Source of the DNA: Terfezia claveryi
Taxonomy: Eukaryota; Ascomycota; Pezizomycetes; Pezizales; Pezizaceae
DNA length: 64,000 nt
Assembly: GCA_015179025.1 (NCBI GenBank)
Contig: WHUX01000035.1
Coordinates: forward strand, 1-64,000
Reading direction: 5' to 3'
Part shown: positions 48,029-60,469 of the stretch, one piece after another
Layout: each line of letters begins with the position of its first letter
Position numbering within the stretch: the first letter of the stretch is position 1
Notes under the pieces: generated by a model
What the model saw: the letters and a program-made list of their open reading frames with translations, nothing else
What the model was told of the DNA's origin: nothing
The model's database searches: none
Made by a program: the position numbers and the translations under genes

Positions 48029-51000
48029 CTATGAAAAGAAGTACTTACTTTTCTCCAACCTTGCTACATCAAAGTCTCCCTTCGCCGGGACTGGCGGGAA
48101 TTGAAGTTGCATCCAGACATTAACCTTCATAGTAGGTCTCAAGGTCTTGAACTGTGGTCTCCTTTTTACAACCTTCCCCTTTTTCCCATTCTCGCCATTC
48201 GCCTTCTTCGCCCTCTTCGCCTTCTTCTTTCCGTTCTCATCGAAGGAGTCAGCAACGTCAGCAGCCTCCATCGCCTCATCCTCATCCAACGCTTTCAACA
48301 TCTCATCCTCTTCCAACGCCAAATCGCTCACCACATCAGGAACCTCATCCTCCGACCCCAAAATGACAACAGACTTTGGTCTCCCTTTTCCACCCTTCCC
48401 CTTTTCCCCATTCTCGCTATTCGCCTTCTTCGCTCTCTTCGCCTTCTTCTTTCCGTTCTCATCAAAGGAGTCAACAACTTCAGCAGCCTCCATCGCCTCA
48501 TACTCATCCAACTCTTTCAACATCTCATCCTCTTCCAACGCCACATCGCTCACCGCATCAGAAACCTCATCCTCTGACTCCAAAATGATAACAGACTTTG
48601 GTCTCCTTTTTCCACCCTTCCCCTTTGTCTCATTCTCGCCATTTGCCTTCTTCGCCCTCTTCGCCTTCTTCTTTTCGTTCTCATCGAAGGGGTCAGCAAC
48701 GTCAGAAGCCTCCATCGCCTCATCCTCATCCAAAACATTCAACATCCCATCCTCTGCCAACTCCACACCGCTCATCGCATCAGGAACCTCATCCTCTGAA
48801 CCCAACATGACAACCTGCGGCTGGGCATTTGGCGCGCTTTGTGATTCAGTCATCTCGTCACTAACGAATTCATCAATATTTTCTGTTGTTCCTGTGATGT
48901 CGGCTAACATTCTCTCCTCATCCTCACCAGCCGAGCCGGCTTCCATATCCTCGGGGAGAGCACTTTCAGCAATAGATGCAGCAGTCACCATATCCCTTCC
49001 TTTCTCTTGCTCAATTGGGTCAGTGGACCTGAGTAGTCTATCTCGCTCCATCTCGGTCATAAGCTCCTCACTGGCTTTCACACGCCTCCTTTTGCCGATC
49101 GACTGTTTTAGACGGAAAATTTTGATTTGGGCGCCGACCTTAGAATTTTCAGGGAAAGACGCAAGGTACTTGAATCCAGCATATCGGGACGCAAATTCTT
49201 CGTAGAGCTTAGTAATCAGGTCTGAAGAATGGAGGGTAATAAATGCATCACGGAGGACCCGATTGAGGGTGTCGACATCACTAGGGTGTGTCCAGAAGGA
49301 ATCGTGTACAGCAGCGAAAGTTAAACCCGCCTTATTGCACTCAATAGCGGATAACAACATATGAGTAGCATCAAGCGAGTGAATATAGTTCGGAGGGAAG
49401 GCGGTCATCTGTTTCCTTGAGTTGACTTCATCAATAATGTTTGGATCTGTGATGAAAACGTTTTGTAGGAATGTTGGAATGAGTTGGCTGGCCTTCCTAC
49501 GGTACGGTTGTACAACCGGGAGCCCCAAAGGAGTGGTCCAAACAACTGAAGTCATATAGAACACTTTCTGTTCATTTGTGGAAGCCGCCAGGGGATAGCC
49601 TTCTGCGGCCTCAGTTCAGGGCTCACCGGCTCCAACACAGGAGCTGCCTTCTGTTTAGCATATTTCGCCATCTGCGCTGGTGACATCGAGCGGGAGATGC
49701 GCCAGGCACTCTTCCCAAGCCAATCTTGAATGAAATGGGCTCCTGTAAACATACTTCGAACGCACTCGAACACCTTTCTGGTAAGATACACAGCATGCTT
49801 GTTAATATCTTCACGCCCCTCCAATTCCTTCAATAACTTCAGCTGATTAAGAATCTGTGCCTTAGCACCTATAAATGTCACGCCATAGACATTGGTCATG
49901 ACTGTTTGTTTAACAACCTTCCTAGTAATCAAGGGCAAAAGTGTTTTAGCCATTTCACTACCATCTACCACATCAGCCTCCAGCTTAGCCTTCACCAATT
50001 CTGCAACACCCGAGTAAACATCCTGTGGTCTGTCGCTGGGTTCTAAGTTGACTTGCCGAGCACCCACCCCATCTCCCCCCAAGGCAGCATAGTGCTGAAG
50101 TCCGTTACAAGTTCCATCCTGTGCAACGGGAAGTCGGCACATATACTCCGTGGGATCTGAGAGATCCATTGCTTCTTTAACGGCATAGCAAGCTGCTAAA
50201 CATTGCCATGGATCTTCAGCACCGAGCCACCACCTCTTACCCCTCAACGGGTCTTTGACCGAATCCCTGATGTCATCCATATGGCACTCTGTAAACTTTG
50301 CTCGCTCTTCGAAACTAGCTTTATCGAAACCATATACGTTGGATAAATGGATTTTCAACCAACGCAAACCATTCTCACCCAATTTTCTCTCCTCGTGAAA
50401 CATGAGTAAACCTCGACAAAGATCGTTACCAATATGGTTAAGATGTGGTGGGATAGGATAAGATCGGCCCCTGAAATCGACGTTATGAGGAAAATACATC
50501 TTTTCCTTTATAAAGGCACGAGCGATTTCAAGCTTGAAGTTGATATCACAACGGCTGGAGTGATGATTCCTCCTTTCTGCAACTTTTAACTTCATCTCCT
50601 TGGCCCAGTTGACACGAGCGAGAGGGCCTTTAGAAGGGTCTGGCTCAGGAGGGTATACAATTTCCAGCTCACGAGGTGGAATATCAGCAACTGCTTCACC
50701 AGAATTCCACACTTCGAGAACGACGTTAAAGATTTTCTCGTTAATAGCCCAGGAAGTGCTTCCCAGAACATCCAATCCAAGGAAAAGCTGCTCTAAATCG
50801 CCTCGCGCTGCCGCAGCCTTGACGTAAAGATCCTGCTCACGGGAATCCTTAGTTCGTACCGCCTTTACTGGAGAATAGTAGTAACCGCCATCCAGTGGTC
50901 CAGTCCATGGGCGTGGGTGAACTACCATTGGCAAATGTCGAGAGAGGACGCTCATTCGTAAAGGCTCAGTGCTGAGCTTCTTGGTAATTTCGGAATGGAG

Positions 51001-52831
51001 TTTGATTACACCAAGCTTTCGGCCTCGAACATACTGGTAATTGTGTAATAAAGCAGGTTGTATAGACTCTTTGACATTTTGCTGGGTTCCTTCCAAGCTG
51101 CCTGTTTGATCAGTTGATCTCCTTGGTGTAACCCTGACTTTGGCGCAGTGTATCAGCATAGAAATTAGCACGGCACCTAGCTTCGCCTTGACCACTGTCG
51201 GCCACTCTGGACGGATATCATAGTATGAGGGTTTTAGGCCCCTCTCCGATCGGTGGCGCTCTCTCCGAACGAACATGCTGAAGCTGTGTGGACTACCCAA
51301 CGCCTCGTTCAATATATCAGACTTCTTCGCCTGTTTGACAATTTCTGCTGCCAGTACTTCATTTTCAATGATATGTCCAACGCTCATAACAGCTTTCGAC
51401 GACTTGACACCATCGGCTATGACTGAGCCATCGTTGCAAATTCTGATCATCTCCAGCATTGTGATGACGGACAACTTCTCCGGTGACAGCAACCTCATGA
51501 AGGGGCCGTATAAACAGCGATCGCCATTACCGAGTCTGTCAGGAAAACTTTCTGCCGCTGCAACTCGTCCCAGCTCCTGCATAATGAGTGGAACAAAAGC
51601 AGTATGCCATTCATACAGCATTGCATTGAGATTCTTGTCTGTGGATAGGATACCGGCTGCCTGCCTTTGTTCCCAATCCTTCTTCCATCGCTCAAGTGAA
51701 CTTTGTACAGCATCCTCTTCAAGCAGTTTTTGTCTGTCTATCGGTTTCACGGATTCTGAGGTAAGGCCTGGAATGTAGTCCGGATCAATGAGCGACCGAA
51801 GAGATTGCTTGATTGCGGCCAATCCATGACCCTTAACAACTGTCGGTATGAGCTCCGGCACATCGAGCACCACTGGTCTTGTGACATTGATATTGCTGGT
51901 TAAAATAGCGCGCTGCTCCTCACTCAGTTGGTCCATTTTGACCCCAGTAGACTATTCATCAGACTTTTAGCTTGGAAACCAGAATAACATACGGGAATTG
52001 AGATCGGACCTTTGTAATGTACTTCACTTCCTCTGGAGTAAATATAGGTCTGGAAAAAACCTCATTGATAGGAATATTCGACCTCGTGGCAAGATTGACG
52101 TAATTCTTTAGATATACTTGACCAATGCTCTCGCTGGGCACCAAGAGACTCGCTTTCAGGAGCAATGCAACTGTCTCTGCATCTGGTGCTACCTGGTATT
52201 TCCCTTTCATTCTTTCCTCATACCACATGAAGAAAGCACGTACATGTTCCTTATTCTCTTGGGCCTTTTCAAAAAGTCCATTTAAGAAGGCGTTATGGCA
52301 CTTAGTGAGTTCCCGAGCATCCCGATCCAGCGTATTATGAAGCTGCTGCAAAACAAGCTGTGCCCGAGCCAATTGTCCTGCCTGGATACAGACGAAGTAG
52401 TGTGAGAGTATATCGTTTGGGTTGACTAGGGTTGTGACTCCATTATGCGCTTCAGGAACGACTGGTCGGTCGGGGGTATCAAGAATAACAAAATCAGGAT
52501 TCAGCTTGATCCCATTGTGGCTCCTTGGAGGTGAAATAGGTTCAGTTCCGTAGTACGAAATTCCTTCATCATATGCGGGTTCGGGCATCACAGCCGCATT
52601 TGTTCCAAAGTTCCTACTCGAGGCCTCGCTGACTTTGTCCAACGTTCTCCGCGAGGGCAGTAGCGAAACAGAACTGGATGCCGAGCTGCAGCGGGACTGT
52701 GAGTTACCTCGCGTGGAGACATATCGCCATGGCAAGAAAGGTAGATGTTCGGTATAAGGAGCTGATGATGGTCGAATCTGGCCTCGGGGAATGTCTCGGG
52801 GAATGCGCTTGGTCGCAGCTCTCGTGAGCAT
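48029..52831 (-). CDS. RPO41: Mitochondrial DNA-directed RNA polymerase
   Basis: Single-subunit T7-like polymerase of mitochondria. Exon 1 (from 52831) carries a basic, Ser-rich presequence and a PPR-like helical region (QLARAQLVLQQLHNTL). It splices at ITK|gtccga into STGVKMDQLSEEQRAIL. The catalytic core shows HPRPWTGPLDGGYYYSPVK, FKLEIARAFIKEKMYFPHNV and DFRGRSYPIPPHLNHIGNDL. Motif A is DGTCNGLQHYAALGGD, the O-helix RKVVKQTVMTNVYGVTFIGA, and motif C HDSFWTHPSD. A 57-bp intron (gtgagc...acag) near 49564 restores VFYMTSVVWTTPLGLPVVQP. The end PAKGDFDVARLEKSKYFFS is the conserved C-terminus. Between motif C and that end is an unusual insert of three 74-residue repeats (48149-48814). Confidence 0.96.
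48149..48814 (-). repeat. Three 222-bp tandem repeats inside RPO41
   Basis: Units of 74 codons at 48593-48814, 48371-48592 and 48149-48370. Each has an SEDEV start, an acidic core (EEDEMLK.LDE.EAMEA), then a basic end (GKKKAKRAKKAN). The reading frame stays open through all three. Similarity is high at both DNA and protein level, so the expansion is recent. Confidence 0.9.
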
Positions 52832-53489
52832 GATCGAGTGGATGATTGATCAACAGCCGGTATAGATTTGACAGCTCCTGAGCACACAAGGTTAGGTAGT
52901 CTTGTTACAAAGCTAGGGTGAAAGATGTTCTCCGTATACTTGGGTTTGGTCGGAGAATGCAAATTTCTCGAAAGGGCAAACTAGGGTTTAAATGCAATCA
53001 GCAGATAGAGAGGTATATGTAGAGCCCTCCAAAAGAAACTGTAACTTGCCTGTATGGCTGACAGACAAGGGACGAATTTTAGACTGCGCCAACAGAAGCA
53101 GAGCTGCGTATGTGATGCCCACAAACGTCACAGCTTCAATTCATTCCCTCAGAGCTAGACGTAGGTTCGTGATAATGTAACGTATATAATGCCGCGGTGC
53201 AAGATGCAGTTGAGTGGATGGCGATGGATATCCCCTCGAGCGTCTGTCTTCGATCAGAACTTTTTCGCTATTTTTTTTTTTTTTGGTGGAGAGGCAGATG
53301 GCTAGTCTCAGTGTGGCCTAGCCGCGACCAAGGAATATGTCCAGTCACGTGCACCTTCCTGGCGCCTACGGATACAAGAGAACAAAATAGTTTCATCTTG
53401 GTTGGATCTATCAAGCTCCGTACAACACTCACAACATTCACTACAGTCGCGCGCTACATTCCACAGCATTCCGAAATAACGAACGGACA
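52832..53489. other. Divergent intergenic region, RPO41 and unassigned gene
   Basis: 658 bp that should hold both promoters. A T15 run lies at about 53269-53283. No gene seen. Confidence 0.5.
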
Positions 53490-54773
53490 ATGCCACGTAC
53501 TCTGCCATGGCTCAAATATACCTCAACATCCACAGCCAATACAGCTTTAACTTCTGCCCCGGCGCCGCAGAAACGTCGAAGACTCGAGGCTAAGGGGCAT
53601 GTCCCGAGCACCGCTCGTGAACACAGCTTGAAGCGTGAGTAAACTCCCTGTAACATGAGTGATTGTATCCCAGTAACTTATCTGTCGCTCCAGGAATGGA
53701 CACATGTGCCCCATCAAGCGTTGAGTAAGTCTCACTCCTTATGATCAACCTACATGGACTTACTGATGCAAACTACATGCAGGTACATGGTTCATTCCGA
53801 CGACTGTTACATCATGGTCGAAGATGAGCTCCACGATATTGCCCACCAATTTACTCGCTCCCTTCACCGAGCTGAGTACCAACGCCTACAATCTCTCGCA
53901 GCCTCCAAGAACGCCAGTAGTATTTCCGAGATCCAGCGACCAGTGAATGGACCAGGAACGATGCCCAAGGAACATCTCACAAAGCTTGAGCATATTGCCC
54001 GTGCGAAGGAGCAGGAGTACTTACTTAAGAACATACCTCGGATGAAGGATGGTGATGAATTAAATAGCGACGAGGAGGAGAAAGAAAGAATGAGTCAATG
54101 GGAAGGGACTAGTCTTGGTGCACTGATGTTGAGCTCCGGGCAGCGAAAAAGAGATCTGAGTACAAAGTGGAAAGTGAAGGCGACTACAAGGGCAGCAGCT
54201 GGGTTCCACAGGAGTAAAAGTAAGCTAGTGAGTCGAAGGCAGGCAACCCAGTGCGTGAATGGTGGCAGTGATATTGATGAGGGTAATGTATCGAAATGTC
54301 TATATGGCAGTGGAAGGATCCGTGAAAGCTCAGCTACCCCTGTGGCACCAGGGCACTCAAAGCTCAAGCAAAGGGTTGACAAAGGGAAAGAGGCTGAAGT
54401 GGAGCTCAGCGGTACCAGTGATAAGGATGACGATCTTGACCTTCCCATAATAAAATTTGTACCCAAAGCGTCGGCACCTCAACATACTCATCATTACCCA
54501 GCAGTAGGTTCAGCAACATTCTCCATGTTGAAAAGAGAAGACCCAGTCCGATCTACATTGCAGCCAAAGTCACACCGCTCATCCATGGCTCCTTTGGCAA
54601 AACCATTACCCGGCCTCACGAAATATACCCCATATGCTTCTGTGGATCTCTCTGTCTTCGACGATTTTCTGCCGCTACCAGCACCAAAGAGCAGTATTCT
54701 AGGCTCTGTTCGCTATAAAGGGAAGGCAATGGCTGCCCTTGCTAAGAAACGGGAAATGAATAAGTTGAAATAA
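53490..54773 (+). CDS. Conserved-looking fungal protein of unknown function
   Basis: Three exons. Exon 1 encodes MPRTLPWLKYTSTSTANTAL and ends LKR; a small exon encodes MDTCAPSSV; the main exon begins EYMVHSDDCYIMVEDELHDI and AHQFTRSLHRAEYQRLQ. The frame joins cleanly at GT-AG sites. The second half is basic and low complexity, with a segment KATTRAAAGFHRSKS, then YTPYASVDLSVFDDFLPLPA near the end. No catalytic motif, signal peptide or membrane segment is seen. I cannot name a family. The basic composition and absence of targeting signals suggest a nuclear protein; this is a guess. Confidence 0.7.
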
Positions 54774-55012
54774 CATATTCAGAGACTAGAAAGGTTTTGT
54801 ATTAGGCGTTTCTAATTGTTCTCGGAGCGATGTTCAGGGTCTTGACTACTAAATGCATTTAGTACCCGAGATAGCAAGATTGAGTTGTTTCGGAAACTTG
54901 TTGGATCGTTAATTGGGGGAAGGAATGGAAATTAAAATATATATTTGACCTTTGGTCATTTATCTGCGATAGTTCTCTTCCAGATAGGAAATTCTAGCCA
55001 ATCAAACCTTGA
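54774..55012. other. Intergenic
   Basis: Short AT-rich spacer between the unassigned gene and the LINE relic. Nothing seen. Confidence 0.5.
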
Positions 55013-56488
55013 GCAGTAGCCTTATGGGGTGCGGAGCTCGGGTGGAGAGAACAGCGGGACCGGGAAGAAGAGCTCGAAAAGCTGCAGTACCAGGCTCTCA
55101 CGAAGTGTGTAAACCCCAATACATGGGTCGAAAAGAGAGCTGGTAAGCCCAATAGCGGGAGTGGAATCACCCAGAGTGGTTCTAGACGCAGCGCAAGCTA
55201 GGCTAATGGGGAAATAATGAGGGATGCCAGCACGTTGGGAGACCTACTGAATGAAGGATGAGAAGGGGTGAAATCGAGAAGAAGGGAGAGCATGGGATGA
55301 CTTTGGAGAACCTTACTTGTTGAATGACGGATTCACATCGGTACTGAGGGCAATCAGAAGTAAGGCGGGGTGCCTGAAAGAGTAAGGGAATGAGAAGCTG
55401 AGCTTTTGGAGGAGACGCTTATCCTATTGGTGAAATTAGGTTTGTCCAAAGTCGCAAACCGAGACCGCTGGATAAGGAAGATTGAGGAAGTGAAAGTGAA
55501 TTCGGTGGTGATGTATACGGGCGGGAGTATGAGTGAAGAGGGGCGATTTGGGGGAGGCTGTGCTCGGACGGGGGAAGGGTGAAGGGGAGGATAGGCAGTG
55601 GAAGAATGACAACGGTCTGGGATGGGGAGGTAACAGGGATAAGGAGAGCGTTAGAAGATGCTTTGCCGGAGTGGAAGGTCCTAATACTTATGGACTCACA
55701 GGCGGCGATTGCAGTTATCAGAAAAGCGGAGAAGAGAGGCAAGGCGAGAACTAGGGACTTGGGGATCATAGTCCTGAGGGAGAGGCAGGATCGACTAGGG
55801 GCGGAGGCGGTTAGGCTCGGCTGAGTGAAGATTGGGCATCCCAGGAAATGAGCGAGCAGATGCTCTGGCTAAGGAGGGGGCGGAAGAGGTGGAACGGAAT
55901 TCCCCCGATCACGGAAGGGGGTTTGAAGCAGGAGTTGGAAAAGGGGCGAGAAAAGGAGAGGAAGGTGGCAGGAGCGGGGTGCGGAAGCGTGGTTAGATGG
56001 GAGAGAAAAGCGAGGGTAACTATATTCACTACAGAACCGGGAAGGGGAACCTCCAATCCTAGCGAGCGAAATTGAACGATACGGTCGACCCTAGTTGTCG
56101 GAGGTGTGGAGAGACTGGCAGGCGCGTAGCCCTGGTATGTTCACATGGAGAAGAGATAGGAAGGAGGTGGAGTAGCTGGGAGGAGAGGATATGCGGGAGA
56201 AGTGGGGCGAAGTGAAAGATGGGGGGAAGAATATACAGTGGACCCGGTTGAGGCGTTCTTTTCTAACCTGGATCTGGTCTGAGCTTTGGTAGGGAATGGT
56301 GGAGTTTTTAATGTCGGGGAAGGGGAATGGCGGGGGAAGAAGGGATTATTTCTGTACGGTTTTCTTTGGTTTTCTTTGGCTCGGGAGACAGGACGTTTAT
56401 GCAGCTCGTTGTTCCATAGGTGTATTAGAGATGAGGGAACGGAGTCGTCTCAACGCAGACGTATAGACTTTTAAAAAAAAAAAAAAAA
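55013..56488 (+). mobile_element. LINE 3' relic: RNase H, zinc knuckle, poly(A)
   Basis: The 3' part of a Tad-like non-LTR retrotransposon with frameshifts. It begins with LWGAELGWREQRDREEELEK and LQYQAL, typical of the region after RT. An RNase H part has LIMDSQAAIAVIRKAEKRG-like residues and GHPGNERADALAKEGAEE. Then GKGNLQS, CRRCGE, VALVCSHGEEIGRRWSSWEE (zf-RVT). The 3' end is cttttaaaaaaaaaaaaaaa at about 56469-56488. A 5' RT domain is not visible, so the copy is 5'-truncated and dead. Stops and frame changes occur throughout. Confidence 0.82.
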
Positions 56489-57639
56489 AGAGAAACCCAA
56501 TACCATCAAACCATTATGTTTTTTCCGTTTCAATTGACCTCTGAACGTCAACAGTTGAGTGTATGTGTATCAGTTCGTGTGCCCCAACACCGTTCCGAGT
56601 TTATCCGTATGCGACACCTTTCAAGGGTCTTTTTTTTTCTTGCGGACAGGCATGATTTGGTATACTCGGTGTACTTTACACCGCAGATTTCAAGTTGCAA
56701 ATTGGGCTTACAGAAGCTATGTCAGTTTGACCATTTACACCCGTAGTGTCTGATAAGTTAGAAATCTTAGGGATGGTATCGCCCAATAAGAGAGATACAC
56801 TCCTTGAGAATCTTAGAACCAACTTCTCTAATCTTGCTGCAACTATTCGGTACCCGGACTACTAAGATTACGGCTCTGCATACCGGCTCCAGGTTCGGGT
56901 TATATGGTGTATCCAAGGCAGCAATCAAAATACCTGGAGTTCATTGTGTTTGCATGGGTTCGGACGACATAACTTTAGGTCATGCACATCAACCGTGATT
57001 CGTAGTGAACTTGATTAAAGGCGCAGGTTACTGCTGTAACCGGCGCAGACGTTGGAGGGGTCGTGTGTTGAATGCGCTATCAAGTCCGGCCTCCCCAGCC
57101 CACTCCCATCACCTTCAATCCTTTAATCTTCTCTGCCTTTTCCTCATTATCCACTCCTTACGATTGACAAAATAATTTCTGATATATAACTCCGTTTAAT
57201 TTACGTGCCTGTCCATGCATCTTCCGGACTTCCGGTACGCAGAGCTCTGACACACGGTATAATTTTGAGTGAGCCTTTTTCCTGCACTGGGTGAGTGCGT
57301 CAGTAAGGTACGATATCAACTCTTTCCTGCATGAAAATTCGTTGTAATATACTGTCGTCCAATATCACCTCCATATCATGAACTACATTATCCCTATCAT
57401 CTGGCCGCATCTTTCGTTTGGCCTTGAACTCTAAATGGTCCGATTCTGCGGTTCTGGTGGCTTCAGATTCATTGGGCTGATCATTTGCGCAACAGGTGCT
57501 GCTGCGGAAAGCTCTACTTATTGTGTAGCCAACAAATACGGATCTCCTGGGCAGTGGGTATTTGAAGGGCTAGAAATCTTCCTTCAAGCTCAATTTCAAC
57601 CACACATTGGGATCTCCGACTCGATAATCGGTAACAAGC
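56489..57639. other. Intergenic
   Basis: About 1.15 kb downstream of the LINE poly(A). No gene is supported; short open frames have no known counterpart. Confidence 0.45.
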
Positions 57640-58274
57640 ATGCCTATCAGTCGAGTTTTTACGTATGTTCCCGAATACCGTCGCGCCTTTTTATATCATC
57701 AGGCTAATGAACTAACTTTGAACCGCTCATAGTCAGCGTAATGCTGCCGCCGTCTTTCTCCTCTCCACCGCCGGTGTGCTCTACACAATGAATAAGCCCA
57801 CTCGCGTCCGAGCTCCTACCACAACAACTGGCACTGGAGCACAGGGTACTTATCAAATTCCTAGCTTTGCTCTGGGAGGATGCGAGAGGTCGGGTAAGGC
57901 ATCTCCAATCCTTCTCTTCTTTCGATATTTGTTGCGCATGATGTCGTGGTTGTAATTGTGTTGCATTTGAAAATTGTTGAGGTTCTGTTGTTGTGGAACA
58001 TGGAGAGCTCCTCCGGCCGATCTGGGTCTAACATATTGTGGGGGAGGATGTGGGGTACACTACCTGTGCATGACATGTGCGATGTGCTTGCGGCGATTCC
58101 ATACGGAAATCATGCTAACAAGGGGTGTGAATACGGTTACAGGCGGCGGTGTATAATTCGTTAGACCGATGGATACACGATGCATGGGCTAGCTGGACTT
58201 CCTTTTTCGGATCGACGCTACTAACGAATTCTCCGGCCCGATGGAGAGCCGAATGTCAATCGCTATGGTTGTAG
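57640..58274 (+). CDS. Doubtful small single-span protein
   Basis: A two- to three-exon model: MPISRVFT joins (gtatgt...catag) to QRNAAAVFLLSTAGVLYTMN and KPTRVRAPTTTTGTGAQ, then through an intron of about 300 bp to AAVYNSLDRWIHDAWASWTS. It ends at a stop codon at 58272-58274, after about 90 residues. One hydrophobic segment (AAAVFLLSTAGVLYTM) suggests a small membrane protein, perhaps mitochondrial. The long intron is unlike the others in this window, and no family was recognised. An alternative upstream frame from 57435 contains a signal-peptide-like start but is less likely. Confidence 0.4.
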
Positions 58275-59207
58275 AGGGAATGACTTTTACGCTGAATTGC
58301 AATTGGGTTTAGCTGCTCTAGTTGGTTTCGATTGTTGGTTGCTTTGTTTCTTTGGTGGACTTGCACGTGGAGTTCGGGGTTTACTTGTAATTATTGGGTG
58401 ATATAACACTGCTATTAATTGGGTTTATACACGCGAGAGAATGTTATATTACGAGAGCATGCTTTGCTCTACCATTTCTTGCGTGGCCTTGGTGGGTACT
58501 GAAGGAGTAAAGAACCACCATATAGTTTATACTTGTAGAAGAGACCTTTCTATCTATGCTGCTGTTTTTCTAAAAAATAAGATGATGATCTGCACAGGGC
58601 AAAAACCATAAACTTAATCCTCATGCCAAGAACTCTCAACAACCCCAATCTTCCGTTCTTGGATATCGGCCTTTTTTCTAACTTCTCTCGAGTACCGTAG
58701 TCTGGTTGGCACAAGTGCATTATGATGTGGGAATACTAGTAATCGTTGGCATCCAAACTGCACTCGCTGTTCAATAGAACCTTGTATAGCCACACCGCTC
58801 TCTTACCTAGTAGATAAGACTACATCTTTTAGTCACGTACGGTACCCAAACCCTCCACGGGGGTCTGGCGCCCAATTTCAATTATTTCCTAGAAAAACGT
58901 TTCACGAGCTCACAAATCAAACTGCATTCACGGCATGAGACTAAAGTTCCCACTGGGAGTCATATACTGAGTGAGAGAGAGCGGACAAAATACATACCTG
59001 GGGAAACTATGAAGGAGATGAGAGTGAGGATATAGTCTGGTTGGCATAACACCCTCGTAGGTATACTTTGATTATCAGTTTGTACTAGCTTCGATGAATT
59101 AGTTCGAAATTACGAAGCTTAGTAATTTTAACAGGTACCATACACACAAGAGAGATAGAAGACTCGTACACATATACTGTACGTTCACATACTCTCGTAC
59201 ATTCGAT

Positions 59208-59255
59208 ACATTCATTTAGTCTGGTTGCTCTACCCTTCCACAGACTAACATTCAT
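59208..59255. repeat. Palindromic micro-insertion with 8-bp direct repeats (copy 8)
   Basis: A 32-bp insert (59216-59247) begins ttagtctggttgctc and ends cacagacta, so its ends are inverted. It is bounded by a perfect ACATTCAT on both sides. Confidence 0.82.
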
Positions 59256-59434
59256 CATACCTTCGCATATACATTCAGACATATTCACACATGTGAAGTG
59301 GTCCTTCATTGGCCATTCATCTTTCCCATCCGTTGCTGTTCATAACCCTGTCATTCCAACGACAACCACCCCCCCCCCAAGCTTGGCATCCCAGATGCAG
59401 TGGTGAATTCTAGGATCTGATAAGTCTAGTTATA

Positions 59435-59486
59435 CTCTTTTTCTAGTCTGGCTTGCACTAGCCCCTCCTTAAGAGGCTCTTTTTCT
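59435..59486. repeat. Micro-insertion with 10-bp direct repeats (copy 9)
   Basis: A 32-bp insert (59445-59476) beginning agtctggcttgcactag is bounded by a perfect CTCTTTTTCT on both sides. Confidence 0.75.
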
Positions 59487-60469
59487 TTGGTTGCGGTAAT
59501 TAGGCGGTAACGAATAAGCAGTTATATCAGTGGTCATCGCTGGGAGATACTGCGTACTTCCACATCTAGTTCCCACCACAACACCCCAAGTCAGACATAC
59601 TGTACATATGTAGGGAACATCCCGCCTCCCCGCTATCCCCCGCTATCCCCGCTACAACGATTGGGGTGTGGTCGACGTCGGCGAAGGACAACAAAGAAGC
59701 TCTAGTTAGGTGGGCAGCACCGTTTTCTTGCCTGTGTACATATACAGTATGTATAACGGGGCTGTTGTCGAAGTGCACTGGGCTTTGAAAAACATTCAGG
59801 GTCGGCATCCAGAAGCTGGTGCTCGTCAATTTATCTATGCCGTATAGTGGTGGACTCTAGATGCCCACGTTTCCCTTTCTTTTGCATTCCAAGTTCTCAC
59901 TGAACTTTGAACACTGGGAAAATGTGAGCGGCATATATATCAATGACTCTAGGAAGTTGGCTAGACTGTTTTTTTTTTTTTTTTTTGGTTTGTGGTGAAA
60001 TCAAATAGAACTATGCACTGCCATATCCAGCAAATGGAGCTACGTTCTCAACTCCCATTCTCACAGTCTTACCACCATCACCTGATGAAGCAACCAAGCA
60101 TCAATTTGCAAATTAATTAAGCGGGCAAAGACATACTTTCTTTTATCCACCTATACTCCAGATATCCCTTCCAGTACCAAGTTTATAACCGATACCTAGC
60201 TATGGAAATAATCTCACAATTCAAAAAAAAAAACGAAAAGCACGTAAGCTACGACGGTACCAAGTACGTTCCCGTAGATTCACATCCTGATCTGGAATGT
60301 GAAACCCGCTGGGAAATTTAAAAAAAAAAGAGAAAGCAGAAATGGATAGCTAACCAGCCCCACTACTTCCCACTGGCATTGCCCATATCTATCCTTCCAA
60401 CTCCAAGCCCCACAACTCCACTCCCCCCCCATCTCTCCCTTAGAAACCTTTTCTAATCTCTCTCTCCTC

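Larger units (their letters stand above)
58275..60469. other. Intergenic with clustered micro-insertion motifs
   Basis: About 2.2 kb with no supported gene. Four motif copies lie at 58698-58714, 59033-59046, 59216-59247 and 59445-59476. The last two have clear direct repeats (listed separately). A T18 run lies at about 59969-59986. Confidence 0.5.

Noticed and set aside
48149..48814. CRISPR-like direct repeats
   Set aside because: Units are 222 bp, contiguous, in frame within a eukaryotic gene, with no spacers.
48147..49205. Long plus-strand open frame of 352 codons, rich in Ser and Phe
   Set aside because: It is antisense to the RPO41 C-terminal repeats, and its repetitive composition follows from them. 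RPO41 has clear catalytic motifs on the other strand.
57435..57707. Open frame with a signal-peptide-like start
   Set aside because: The frame does not continue with recognisable protein, and a downstream ATG with a good donor fits the next exon better.
59566..59829. Minus-strand open frame with a VHRQENGAAHLTRA segment resembling an RNase H end
   Set aside because: The match is short, no other motif of the family is present and the surrounding DNA has no element ends.
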